Part shown: piece after piece, positions 1-5,860 of the stretch
How the letters are laid out: every line of letters begins with the position of its first letter
Position numbering within the stretch: position 1 is the stretch's first letter
Assembly (NCBI GenBank): GCA_002451175.1
Contig: DKBI01000335.1
Coordinates: 1,936-10,064, forward strand
Length of the DNA: 8,129 nucleotides
Source of the DNA: Betaproteobacteria bacterium UBA6904
Lineage (GTDB): Bacteria > Pseudomonadota > Gammaproteobacteria > Burkholderiales > SG8-39
Direction: 5' to 3'
Notes under the pieces: generated by a model
Seen by the model: the letters and a program-made list of their open reading frames with translations, nothing else
Database searches by the model: none
Told to the model about the DNA's origin: nothing
Translations under genes and position numbers: made by a program

Positions 1-141
1 ATCGCGCCGCCGCACGTGCAGCTGTGGACCATCTTCAAGGGGTGCTTTCCGTTCCTCGGCATGGTGTTCGTCACCATGATTCTCGTGTACGTGTTTCCGA
101 AGCTGATGTTCTGGCTGCCGGACCTCATCTACGGGCACTGA
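1..141 (+). CDS. TRAP transporter large permease (DctM-like), C-terminal fragment
   Basis: The window opens inside an open reading frame in frame 1 that ends with TGA at 139-141, giving 46 residues. The peptide starts IAPPHV, has a hydrophobic stretch (about residues 16-32), and ends VFPKLMFWLPDLIYGH. It aligns without gaps to the C-terminus of the complete TRAP large permease later in this window, matching 21 of 46 positions, including APPHV, YVFP, WLP and YG. This is the last transmembrane segment and tail of a DctM subunit, the ion-coupled membrane component of a TRAP importer. The start and most of the gene lie upstream of the window, so its length and partner genes are unknown. It is followed after one codon by an amidase gene, the same order as the second permease-amidase pair. 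The family call is secure because the in-window paralogue is complete. Confidence 0.88.
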   Translation: MAPPHVQLWTIFKGCFPFLGMVFVTMILVYVFPKLMFWLPDLIYGH

Positions 142-144
142 GCG

Positions 145-1485
145 GTGGTGGACGCGACGCAACTGCATCGGCTGTCGGCCCTCGACGCGGCGCGCGCGAT
201 CCGCGACGGGCTCGCGAGCGCCGAGCAGCTGGTGGAGGCGTGTCTCGCGCGCGTGCGCGAGGTCGACGAGCGGGTGCAGGCCTGGGCGTTTCTCGACCCG
301 GAGCACGCCTTGCGCCAGGCGCGCGCGCGGGACGAGGACCGGCGCGCGGGGCGCGCCGTCGGCCCGCTCCACGGCGTTCCGGTCGGCATCAAGGACATCA
401 TGGACACGTGCGACATGCCGACGGAAGACGGCACGGTGCTGCACGCCGGCCGGCTGCCGGATCAGGATGCCGCCGTGGTCGCCCGGCTGCGCGCTTCAGG
501 TGCCGTGATCCTGGGCAAGACGGTAACGACGGAATGTGCAACCTATACGCCCGGCAAGACGCGCAACCCGCATCACGCGGAGCACACGCCGGGCGGCTCG
601 TCGAGCGGCTCGGCGGCGGCGGTCGCCGCGGGCATGGCGCCGCTCGCGCTCGGCAGCCAGACCAATGGGTCGGTGATCCGCCCCGCGGCGTTTTGCGGCG
701 TCTACGGATTCAAGCCGAGTTTCGGTCTGGTGCCGCGCAATGGCGTGCTGAAGCTGTCCCGTACGCTGGACCAGATGGGCGTGTTTGCGCGCACGCTGGA
801 GGATGTCGCGCTGCTCGCCGAGCAGCTGATCGGCTACGACGAGCGCGACCCGGACTCGCGCCCGATCGCCCGCATGCCGCTGCTCGAATGGGCGAGCCAG
901 GAGCCGCCGCTTGCGCCGCTGCTCGCGTTCGTCAAGACGCCGCAGTGGGCGCGCGCCACCCCGGAGACGCACGAAGCGTTCGCCGAGCTGGTCTCGGTTC
1001 TCGGCGACCGTGTCGAGGAGGTCGAACTGCCGCCGTCGGCCCTGAACGGCTGGGCGTGGCAACGCACGATCATGGAAGCCGAGATGGCCGCCAACCTGAG
1101 CCTCGAGTGGGACAAGGGGCGGGACCGACTGTCGTCGTCGCTGCGCGAGCAACTGGCGCGGGGGCGGGCCGTGAGCGCCCTCGACTATCAGGAGGCCGTC
1201 GCGCGGATTCCGCTGCTGAATGCGGGATTCGACGATCTCTTCGAGCGCTACGACGCCATTCTCACGCCGGCGGCTCCCGGGACTGCGCCGAAGGGCCTGC
1301 AGGCGACGGGGGACCCGGCGTTTTGCACCCTCTGGACGCTCTGCGGAATGCCGGCGATCAACCTGCCCCTGATGACCGGGCAGGATGGGCTTCCGCTGGG
1401 ACTGCAACTGGTGGGCAAGCGGCGGGAGGACGGCCGCCTGCTGCGCACCGCGCGCTGGCTGAGCGGTCGCGTCCCGACGCCATGA
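145..1485 (+). CDS. Amidase 1 (amidase signature family)
   Basis: This encodes a 446-residue cytoplasmic amidase of the amidase signature family, the usual length for the family, with no signal peptide or membrane helix. These enzymes hydrolyse amide bonds to a carboxylate and ammonia or an amine through a Ser-cisSer-Lys triad. The triad is visible: Lys83 in GIKD, Ser152 in the TPGGSSSGS glycine/serine loop, and the nucleophile Ser176 in QTNGSVIRPA. The 24-residue gap between the two serines equals that in FAAH. The usual GGS before the nucleophile reads NGS here, as in its paralogue at 5861. The start is GTG at 145 (or GTG at 148). The upstream permease stop is in the same frame at 139-141, so no earlier start is possible. 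No clear ribosome binding site is seen, so translation is probably coupled to the permease gene. Its 3' end lies 22 bases before a small membrane gene. The substrate is unknown. GatA is unlikely because no gatB or gatC is adjacent. Confidence 0.92.
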   Translation: MVDATQLHRLSALDAARAIRDGLASAEQLVEACLARVREVDERVQAWAFLDPEHALRQARARDEDRRAGRAVGPLHGVPVGIKDIMDTCDMPTEDGTVLHAGRLPDQDAAVVARLRASGAVILGKTVTTECATYTPGKTRNPHHAEHTPGGSSSGSAAAVAAGMAPLALGSQTNGSVIRPAAFCGVYGFKPSFGLVPRNGVLKLSRTLDQMGVFARTLEDVALLAEQLIGYDERDPDSRPIARMPLLEWASQEPPLAPLLAFVKTPQWARATPETHEAFAELVSVLGDRVEEVELPPSALNGWAWQRTIMEAEMAANLSLEWDKGRDRLSSSLREQLARGRAVSALDYQEAVARIPLLNAGFDDLFERYDAILTPAAPGTAPKGLQATGDPAFCTLWTLCGMPAINLPLMTGQDGLPLGLQLVGKRREDGRLLRTARWLSGRVPTP

Positions 1486-1496
1486 ATCGCAAAGAA

Positions 1497-1502
1497 AAGG
1501 AG
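1497..1502 (+). promoter_or_regulatory. Ribosome binding site of the small membrane gene
   Basis: AAGGAG lies 5 bases before the ATG at 1508. It is the reason to prefer this start over the ATG at 1482, which overlaps the amidase stop but opens a frame that closes after 11 codons. It is stronger than any site seen before amidase 1. Confidence 0.7.
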
Positions 1503-1507
1503 CCGGT

Positions 1508-1675
1508 ATGGCATTGAAGATCTTGGCGGGGCTGATCGCCATCGTGCTGGCGCTGGCATTTCTTGCGCCGCCGGTCGTGAAGCTGAAGGACATCGTGCTG
1601 GGCATCGTCGTGATGATCGGCGTGGTGATGATGGTCGTGGATTTCTGGCAATCGCTGCGTTCGCGGGACGACTGA
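1508..1675 (+). CDS. Small hypothetical membrane protein, 55 residues
   Basis: This short gene begins with ATG behind a strong AAGGAG site and ends with TGA at 1673-1675. The 55-residue product has two predicted membrane helices, about residues 5-20 and 27-47. They are separated by a short turn with APPVVKLKD, and the product ends in a charged tail, RSRDD. By the positive-inside rule the lysines in the turn and the arginine-bearing tail compete, so topology is unclear. It follows amidase 1 by 22 bases on the same strand and is probably the last gene of that transcription unit. I do not recognise a named family. It could be an accessory subunit of the upstream TRAP transporter or an unrelated membrane peptide. 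The ribosome binding site, hydrophobic pattern and tight spacing argue that it is real; it is too short for coding statistics to be strong. Confidence 0.72.
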   Translation: MALKILAGLIAIVLALAFLAPPVVKLKDIVLGIVVMIGVVMMVVDFWQSLRSRDD

Positions 1676-1759
1676 CCCGCTGGTAGTGCCGTAGGCGCGG
1701 CCGGGGCAACCTCGGCGCGCGGGATTGTTCCTGTCTCCTCCTCCTCCGACGGGGTGCTG

Positions 1760-1810
1760 GCCGCGGCCCCGCGCGCACGTTTCGCCCTTGCGCGGGCCTC
1801 GGGCCGCGGC
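1760..1810. repeat. 10-bp inverted repeat in the dctP upstream region
   Basis: The arms GCCGCGGCCC (1760-1769) and GGGCCGCGGC (1801-1810) are perfect reverse complements separated by 31 bases. Within the spacer, CGCGC (1770-1774) can pair with GCGCG (1790-1794), extending the stem with a 6-base bulge and leaving a 15-base loop. No T-run follows, so it is not a standard terminator. It may be a terminator-like end for the amidase 1 and small-gene transcript, an operator, or a GC-rich coincidence. It overlaps the weak promoter candidate. Confidence 0.45.
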
Positions 1811-1817
1811 GTAAACT
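1788..1817 (+). promoter_or_regulatory. Weak sigma-70-like promoter candidate for dctP
   Basis: TTGCGC (1788-1793) and TAAACT (1812-1817) are 18 bases apart, matching the -35 and -10 consensus at 3 of 6 and 4 of 6 positions. Transcription would begin near 1824 and give a leader of about 100 bases before dctP. The match is poor, but the rest of the 252-base gap offers nothing better to my eye. The -35 side lies inside the inverted repeat at 1760-1810, so a repressor or a hairpin there could act on it. The remainder of the gap shows a pyrimidine tract of CTC repeats at about 1735-1747 and no gene. Confidence 0.25.
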
Positions 1818-1914
1818 CACGCGCAAAACCGTAAGGGCATCCCGTACGACATTGCCAGTGGATCGTGTGATGGCGCTCTGCGGGAGTCGATTCGATCCGA
1901 AACGCTATCCATTA

Positions 1915-1920
1915 GAGGAG
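1915..1920 (+). promoter_or_regulatory. Ribosome binding site of dctP
   Basis: GAGGAG lies 7 bases before the ATG at 1928, near-optimal spacing. It decides this start over the ATG at 1921, which directly abuts the site and opens a frame of only ten codons. Confidence 0.75.
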
Positions 1921-1927
1921 ATGGTCC

Positions 1928-3073
1928 ATGAGCAGCCACAACCACCACACTGAACAATCGCGGCGCAGATTCCTCGCTCGCGCAACTGCTGCGGCGGGCA
2001 CCGCGGCCGTGGGTTTCCCCATGATCGCCAAGGCGCAGGGCCCGATCAGCCTGCGGTGGCAGAGCACGTGGCCGGCCAAGGACATCTTCCACGAGTACGC
2101 CCTCGATTTCGCCAAGAAAGTGAACGACATGACCGGTGGCGACCTCAAGATCGAGGTGCTCCCGGCTGGGGCCGTAGTGCCCGCATTCGGACTGCTGGAT
2201 GCGGTGACCAAGGGGACCCTCGACGGCGGTCACGGCGTGCTCGTGTACCACTACGGCAAACAAAATGCGCTGGCGCTCTGGGGCTCCGGCCCGGGGTTCG
2301 GCATGGACGCGCAGCAGCTGATGGCATGGCACAAGTACGGCGGCGGCAAGGAGCTGCTGGCGAAGCTGTACGCCTCGATCGGCGCCAACGTGGTGTCCTT
2401 CCCGTATGGCCCGATGTTCACGCAGCCGCTCGGTTGGTTCAAGAAACCGATGACCAAGCCGGAGGACCTGAAGGGTCTCAAGTACCGCACGGTCGGCCTC
2501 TCGGTGGACGTGTTCACGGGCATGGGCGTCGCGGTGAATGCGCTGCCCGGCGGCGAGATCGTGCCGGCGATGGACCGCGGCCTGCTGGACGCCGCCGAGT
2601 TCAACAACATGACCTCGGATCGCATTCTGGGTTTCCCGGACGTCTCCAAGGTGTGCATGCTGCAGAGCTTCCACCAGAATGCCGAGCAGTTCGAGATCAT
2701 GTTCAACAAGGCCAAGTTCGACGCGCTGCCGGCCAAGCTGAAGGCGATCATCGAGAATGCCGTCGAGGCGGCCTCGCAGGATCTCTACTGGAAGGCGATC
2801 GACCGCTACTCGAAGGACTACATCGAGCTGCAGACCAAGGACAAGGTTCGCTTCTACAAGACGCCGGACTCGATCCTGCAGGCGCAGCTCGCGGCGTACG
2901 ACAAGGTCACCGACAAGAAGTCCGCCGAGAATCCGCTGTTCAAGGAGATCCTCGATTCGCAGCGCCGCTTCGCGGAGCGCGTCGTGCGGTGGGACCTCGA
3001 CAACAACGTCAACCGGCGCATGGCCTACGCGCACTACTTTGCCGCCAAGCCGGCCGCGGCGAAGAAAGGTTGA
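1928..3073 (+). CDS. dctP: TRAP transporter solute-binding protein (DctP family, TakP/FcbT1-like)
   Basis: This encodes the 381-residue periplasmic receptor that captures the substrate and delivers it to the DctQM permease. Residues 1-36 form a Tat signal: the twin-arginine motif SRRRFL at 11-16, an alanine-rich hydrophobic stretch, then AKA at 34-36 with cleavage expected before Gln37. The receptor should therefore be exported folded. The mature protein shows the family's binding core: KPEDLKGLKYRT with conserved Arg187, then LPGGEIVPAMDRG and DAAEFNN with Glu224. Gln166, Arg187 and Glu224 have almost the same mutual spacing as Gln155, Arg176 and Glu214 of the alpha-keto-acid receptor TakP (residue numbers recalled, not looked up). 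This suggests binding of a 2-oxo or 2-hydroxy carboxylate through a metal ion. The position equivalent to TakP Trp215 is Phe225. A strong terminator follows, so receptor mRNA can outnumber permease mRNA. The ligand itself is not determined. Confidence 0.93.
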   Translation: MSSHNHHTEQSRRRFLARATAAAGTAAVGFPMIAKAQGPISLRWQSTWPAKDIFHEYALDFAKKVNDMTGGDLKIEVLPAGAVVPAFGLLDAVTKGTLDGGHGVLVYHYGKQNALALWGSGPGFGMDAQQLMAWHKYGGGKELLAKLYASIGANVVSFPYGPMFTQPLGWFKKPMTKPEDLKGLKYRTVGLSVDVFTGMGVAVNALPGGEIVPAMDRGLLDAAEFNNMTSDRILGFPDVSKVCMLQSFHQNAEQFEIMFNKAKFDALPAKLKAIIENAVEAASQDLYWKAIDRYSKDYIELQTKDKVRFYKTPDSILQAQLAAYDKVTDKKSAENPLFKEILDSQRRFAERVVRWDLDNNVNRRMAYAHYFAAKPAAAKKG

Positions 3074-3090
3074 TCGATCGGGCATCCGAG

Positions 3091-3127
3091 AGCCACCCGG
3101 CGCCGCGCCGGGTGGCTGTTTTTTTTT
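3091..3127 (+). terminator. Rho-independent terminator between dctP and dctQ
   Basis: A perfect 12-bp stem, AGCCACCCGGCG (3091-3102) paired with CGCCGGGTGGCT (3106-3117), closes a 3-base loop CCG. It is followed by G and nine T residues (3119-3127). It begins 18 bases after the dctP stop. Because dctQM lies only 40 bases further on, it either ends the dctP transcript or lets part of it read through, which would make more receptor than permease. Confidence 0.93.
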
Positions 3128-3166
3128 GGTCAGGCGGTTGACAGTTTAGGTGGCTAATCTGGGACG

Positions 3167-3790
3167 ATGAACAAGCTCCTGCTGCGCGTCGACAAGCTGA
3201 GCACCTGGGTCGGGCATCTGTTCTCGTGGCTCATCGTCGGCTTGACGCTGTTGATTTCCTGGGAAGTGTTCTCCCGGTACGTGCTCGACCATCCGCACGC
3301 CTGGGCGTTCGACGCGATGATCCAGATGTACGGCACGCTGTTCATGATGGCGGGCGCCTACACGCTGTCGAAGAACGGTCACGTGCGCGGCGACGTGCTC
3401 TACGGCTTCTTCCAGCCGCGCACGCAGGCCACGCTCGATCTGATCCTGTACATCGTGTTTTTCCTGCCCGGCGTGTTCGCGCTGACCTACGCGGGCTACT
3501 CCTACGCCGGCGACTCCTGGCGCATCCTCGAGCACTCGAGCATCACCGCGGACGGCCCGCCGCTGTACTACTTCAAGTCGGTGATTCCGCTCGCCGGCGC
3601 GTTCCTGCTCCTGCAGGGCGTCGTCGAGATCGTGCGCTGCGTGATCTGCATCCGCCAGGGCGCCTGGCCCTCCCGCGAGGAGGACGTCGAGGAGGTCGAT
3701 GTCGACAAGCTCAAGGAAATGGTGCACGTGAAGGACGAGGACATCGCGAAGCTGGACGAGATCGTGACGCGGCAGGGGACGGCGCCGTGA
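3167..3790 (+). CDS. dctQ: TRAP transporter small permease (DctQ family, FcbT2-like)
   Basis: This encodes the 207-residue small membrane subunit, which binds the large permease and is needed for TRAP import. Four membrane helices are visible at about residues 15-36, 48-67, 89-111 and 138-158. The family motif KNGHVRGD (69-76) follows the second helix. The segment from about 112 to 137, between helices 3 and 4, is soluble and includes a tyrosine-rich GPPLYYFKS. After the last helix comes an acidic tail of about 43 residues (165-207), rich in Glu, Asp and Lys and possibly helical, longer than I expect for this family. The start is ATG at 3167, 40 bases after the terminator. Only a poor GGGA lies 2 bases upstream, so initiation is probably weak or leaderless. 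The stop overlaps the dctM GTG start in GTGA, which indicates translational coupling and matched subunit levels. Confidence 0.9.
   Translation: MNKLLLRVDKLSTWVGHLFSWLIVGLTLLISWEVFSRYVLDHPHAWAFDAMIQMYGTLFMMAGAYTLSKNGHVRGDVLYGFFQPRTQATLDLILYIVFFLPGVFALTYAGYSYAGDSWRILEHSSITADGPPLYYFKSVIPLAGAFLLLQGVVEIVRCVICIRQGAWPSREEDVEEVDVDKLKEMVHVKDEDIAKLDEIVTRQGTAP
3774..3779 (+). promoter_or_regulatory. Ribosome binding site supporting the dctM GTG start
   Basis: AGGGGA within the end of dctQ is 7 bases before GTG 3787 and 13 before ATG 3793. This favours the GTG that overlaps the dctQ stop. AAGGAG at 3799-3804 touches the next ATG (3805) with no spacer, so it is unlikely to serve it. Confidence 0.45.
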
Positions 3791-5832
3791 AGATGCGCAA
3801 GGAGATGGTGTTCGGTTTTGGGATCATGGCGCTGATCCTCGCCCCGACGGTCCTCTTCACGCCATGGACCCACCTGACCAACGGCAATCTCGGGCTGCTC
3901 ATGCTCTCGCTGGTGGTGGTCGCCATCATGCTGGGGTTCCCGACGGCGTTCACGCTGATGGGCATGGGGGTGTTCTTCGCGTGGCTCTACTATCGGAGCA
4001 TCAATCCCGCCATCGCGGCCCAGCAGGTGCTCGACCTGTTCGTCCAGCGTTCCTACGGCGTCATGTCGAACGACGTCCTGATCGCAATCCCGCTGTTCGT
4101 CTTCATGGGCTATCTCGTGGAGCGCGCGGCGTTGATCGAGCGCCTGTTCAAGAGCCTGCATCTCGCGCTGGCGCGCGTTCCCGGCTCGCTCGCCGTGGCG
4201 ACCATCGTGACCTGCGCCATTTTTGCCACGGCGACGGGCATCGTCGGCGCGGTCGTGACCTTGATGGGGCTGCTCGCATTTCCTGCCATGCTGCGCGCCG
4301 GATACAACATCCAGATTTCCGCCGGGGCCGTGACCGCGGGCGGGTGCCTGGGAATCCTGATCCCGCCCTCGGTGCTGCTCATCGTCTACGGCGCGACGGC
4401 GGGCGTGTCGGTGGTGCAGCTCTATGCCGGCGCCTTCTTTCCGGGACTCATGCTGGCGCTCCTCTACGTCGGCTATGTCGTTCTGTTGGCCAAGTGGCGC
4501 CCGTCGCTGATGCCGCCCCTCAGCGCGGAGGACCGCAAGGTCGCGTTGCCGGGGTTCGCTCAGGCGCTGGCGCCGCGCGGCAGCAACGCGTTATTCGGCC
4601 TGGCGCGGGCCCTCGGCGGCACGGCCGGCGTCCCCGGGCGGACCGTGCTCGGGCAACTGACGGTTTCGTTGTTGCCAGTGCTGGTCATTGGCGGCATCGT
4701 CTGGACGACCTATTGGGTCGCCACGGCGCCGGTCGAGAAGACCGACACGTCGGGGCTGGTCGAAGCAGGCGGTCTCGTCGCTGCCGATACCGGGGACGCT
4801 GACAAGTCCGAGGGTCTGGTCGGGGTCCAGGAACCCGACGAAAAGGCCGAGGGCGCAGCGCAGCCGCTGGGGCTGCCGCCGGGCGCCGAGGAAGAGAAGA
4901 AAGCAAGCGCTGATCCTGCAGCGGCGGGCCCTGCGGCCGCGACGCCATCCCCGGCTGCCAAGGCTCCGGCGTCGGCGAAATCGGCACCCGCAGCAGTCCA
5001 GGATCGGCTGCCGGTACCCGGCTGGTTCTGGGTCGTGCTGGGCATTGCGGCGGCGATCACCGCGCTGGTCTATGCGCTGTGGAGTTGGGAGCGTCTGGAA
5101 GTTTTCAAGTTGCTGCTCGCCTCGTTCTTTCCGCTCGCGATCATGATTCTGGCCGTTCTGGGTTCCATCGTGTTCGGCCTCGCGACGCCGACGGAGGCGG
5201 CCGCGGTGGGCGCATTCGGTGGATTCGTGCTCGCGGCCATCTACCGGTACGTCGCCCATTCGCGCGCCGTGTCGGCAGGCCCGGGGCAGGGCTCGGTCGG
5301 GTGGATGACGATCCGGGAACTGGGCTCGATCGTGAAGGACTCGACGTTCCTGACCGCGAAGACGAGCGCCATGGTGTGCTGGCTGTTCATCGGCTCGGCG
5401 ATCTTTTCGGCCGCCTTTGCGCTGCTCGGCGGCCAGGAGGTGGTGGAGAACTGGGTGCTGTCGCTCGGTCTGACGCCGATTCAGTTCATGATCCTAGCGC
5501 AGTTCATCATCTTCGTGCTCGGCTGGCCGCTGGAGTGGACGGAGATCATCGTCATCTTCATGCCGATCTTCGTGCCCTTGCTGCCGAAATTCGGCATCGA
5601 TCCGCTGTTCTTCGGGCTGCTCGTCGCGCTGAACCTGCAGACCGCGTTCCTCTCGCCGCCGGTGGCGATGGCCGCGTTCTATCTGAAGGGCGTGGCGCCG
5701 CCGCATGTGACGCTGAACCAGATCTTCGCCGGCATGATGCCGTTCATGGTCATTCAGGTCATCGCGCTCGCCCTGCTGTACGTGTTCCCGGAAATCGGTC
5801 TGTGGCTGCCGAGCGTGGTGTACGGCAGATAG
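3787..5832 (+). CDS. dctM: TRAP transporter large permease with long central insertion (DctM family, FcbT3-like)
   Basis: This encodes the 681-residue membrane subunit that carries out ion-coupled substrate transport with DctQ. The N-terminal half (about residues 8-235) shows several hydrophobic helices and the family pattern GFPTAF, IAIPLFVFMGYL and GGCLGILIPPS. The C-terminal half resumes at about 440 with LGSIVFGLATPTEAAAVG and continues to LNLQTAFLSPPVAM and a final helix ending in WLPSVVYGR. These motifs are those of the mannitol/chloroaromatic large-permease group. Most DctM proteins are about 420-450 residues. The extra length sits between the halves (about 240-438): one hydrophobic helix (about 292-312), a hydrophilic Ala/Pro/Glu/Lys-rich linker (about 317-405), and a second helix (about 413-432). 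The start chosen is GTG 3787, which overlaps the dctQ stop; ATG 3793 is the alternative. There is no frameshift in the insertion, since one frame stays open throughout. Amidase 2 follows after 28 bases. Confidence 0.93.
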   Translation: MKMRKEMVFGFGIMALILAPTVLFTPWTHLTNGNLGLLMLSLVVVAIMLGFPTAFTLMGMGVFFAWLYYRSINPAIAAQQVLDLFVQRSYGVMSNDVLIAIPLFVFMGYLVERAALIERLFKSLHLALARVPGSLAVATIVTCAIFATATGIVGAVVTLMGLLAFPAMLRAGYNIQISAGAVTAGGCLGILIPPSVLLIVYGATAGVSVVQLYAGAFFPGLMLALLYVGYVVLLAKWRPSLMPPLSAEDRKVALPGFAQALAPRGSNALFGLARALGGTAGVPGRTVLGQLTVSLLPVLVIGGIVWTTYWVATAPVEKTDTSGLVEAGGLVAADTGDADKSEGLVGVQEPDEKAEGAAQPLGLPPGAEEEKKASADPAAAGPAAATPSPAAKAPASAKSAPAAVQDRLPVPGWFWVVLGIAAAITALVYALWSWERLEVFKLLLASFFPLAIMILAVLGSIVFGLATPTEAAAVGAFGGFVLAAIYRYVAHSRAVSAGPGQGSVGWMTIRELGSIVKDSTFLTAKTSAMVCWLFIGSAIFSAAFALLGGQEVVENWVLSLGLTPIQFMILAQFIIFVLGWPLEWTEIIVIFMPIFVPLLPKFGIDPLFFGLLVALNLQTAFLSPPVAMAAFYLKGVAPPHVTLNQIFAGMMPFMVIQVIALALLYVFPEIGLWLPSVVYGR

Positions 5833-5860
5833 GCGGTCCGCAGCCCGGCCGGGCACTGCG

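Noticed and set aside
24..1517. Long open frame on the + strand overlapping amidase 1
   Set aside because: The translation is low-complexity Arg/Ala/Gly-rich with no family motif and lies over a clear amidase in another frame. Such shadow frames are common in GC-rich DNA.
1870..1950. Possible 26-residue leader peptide overlapping the dctP start
   Set aside because: It starts with ATG at 1870 but has no ribosome binding site, and its residues show no attenuator-like run. Overlap with dctP is easily accidental.
1817..3085. 422-codon antisense open frame opposite dctP
   Set aside because: Its composition is typical of a reverse-strand shadow of a GC-rich gene, with no ribosome binding site or motif.
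4735..5010. Frameshift or pseudogene explanation for the DctM insertion
   Set aside because: One reading frame stays open from 3787 to 5832 and both flanks are in that frame with intact family motifs. An in-frame insertion fits better than an error.
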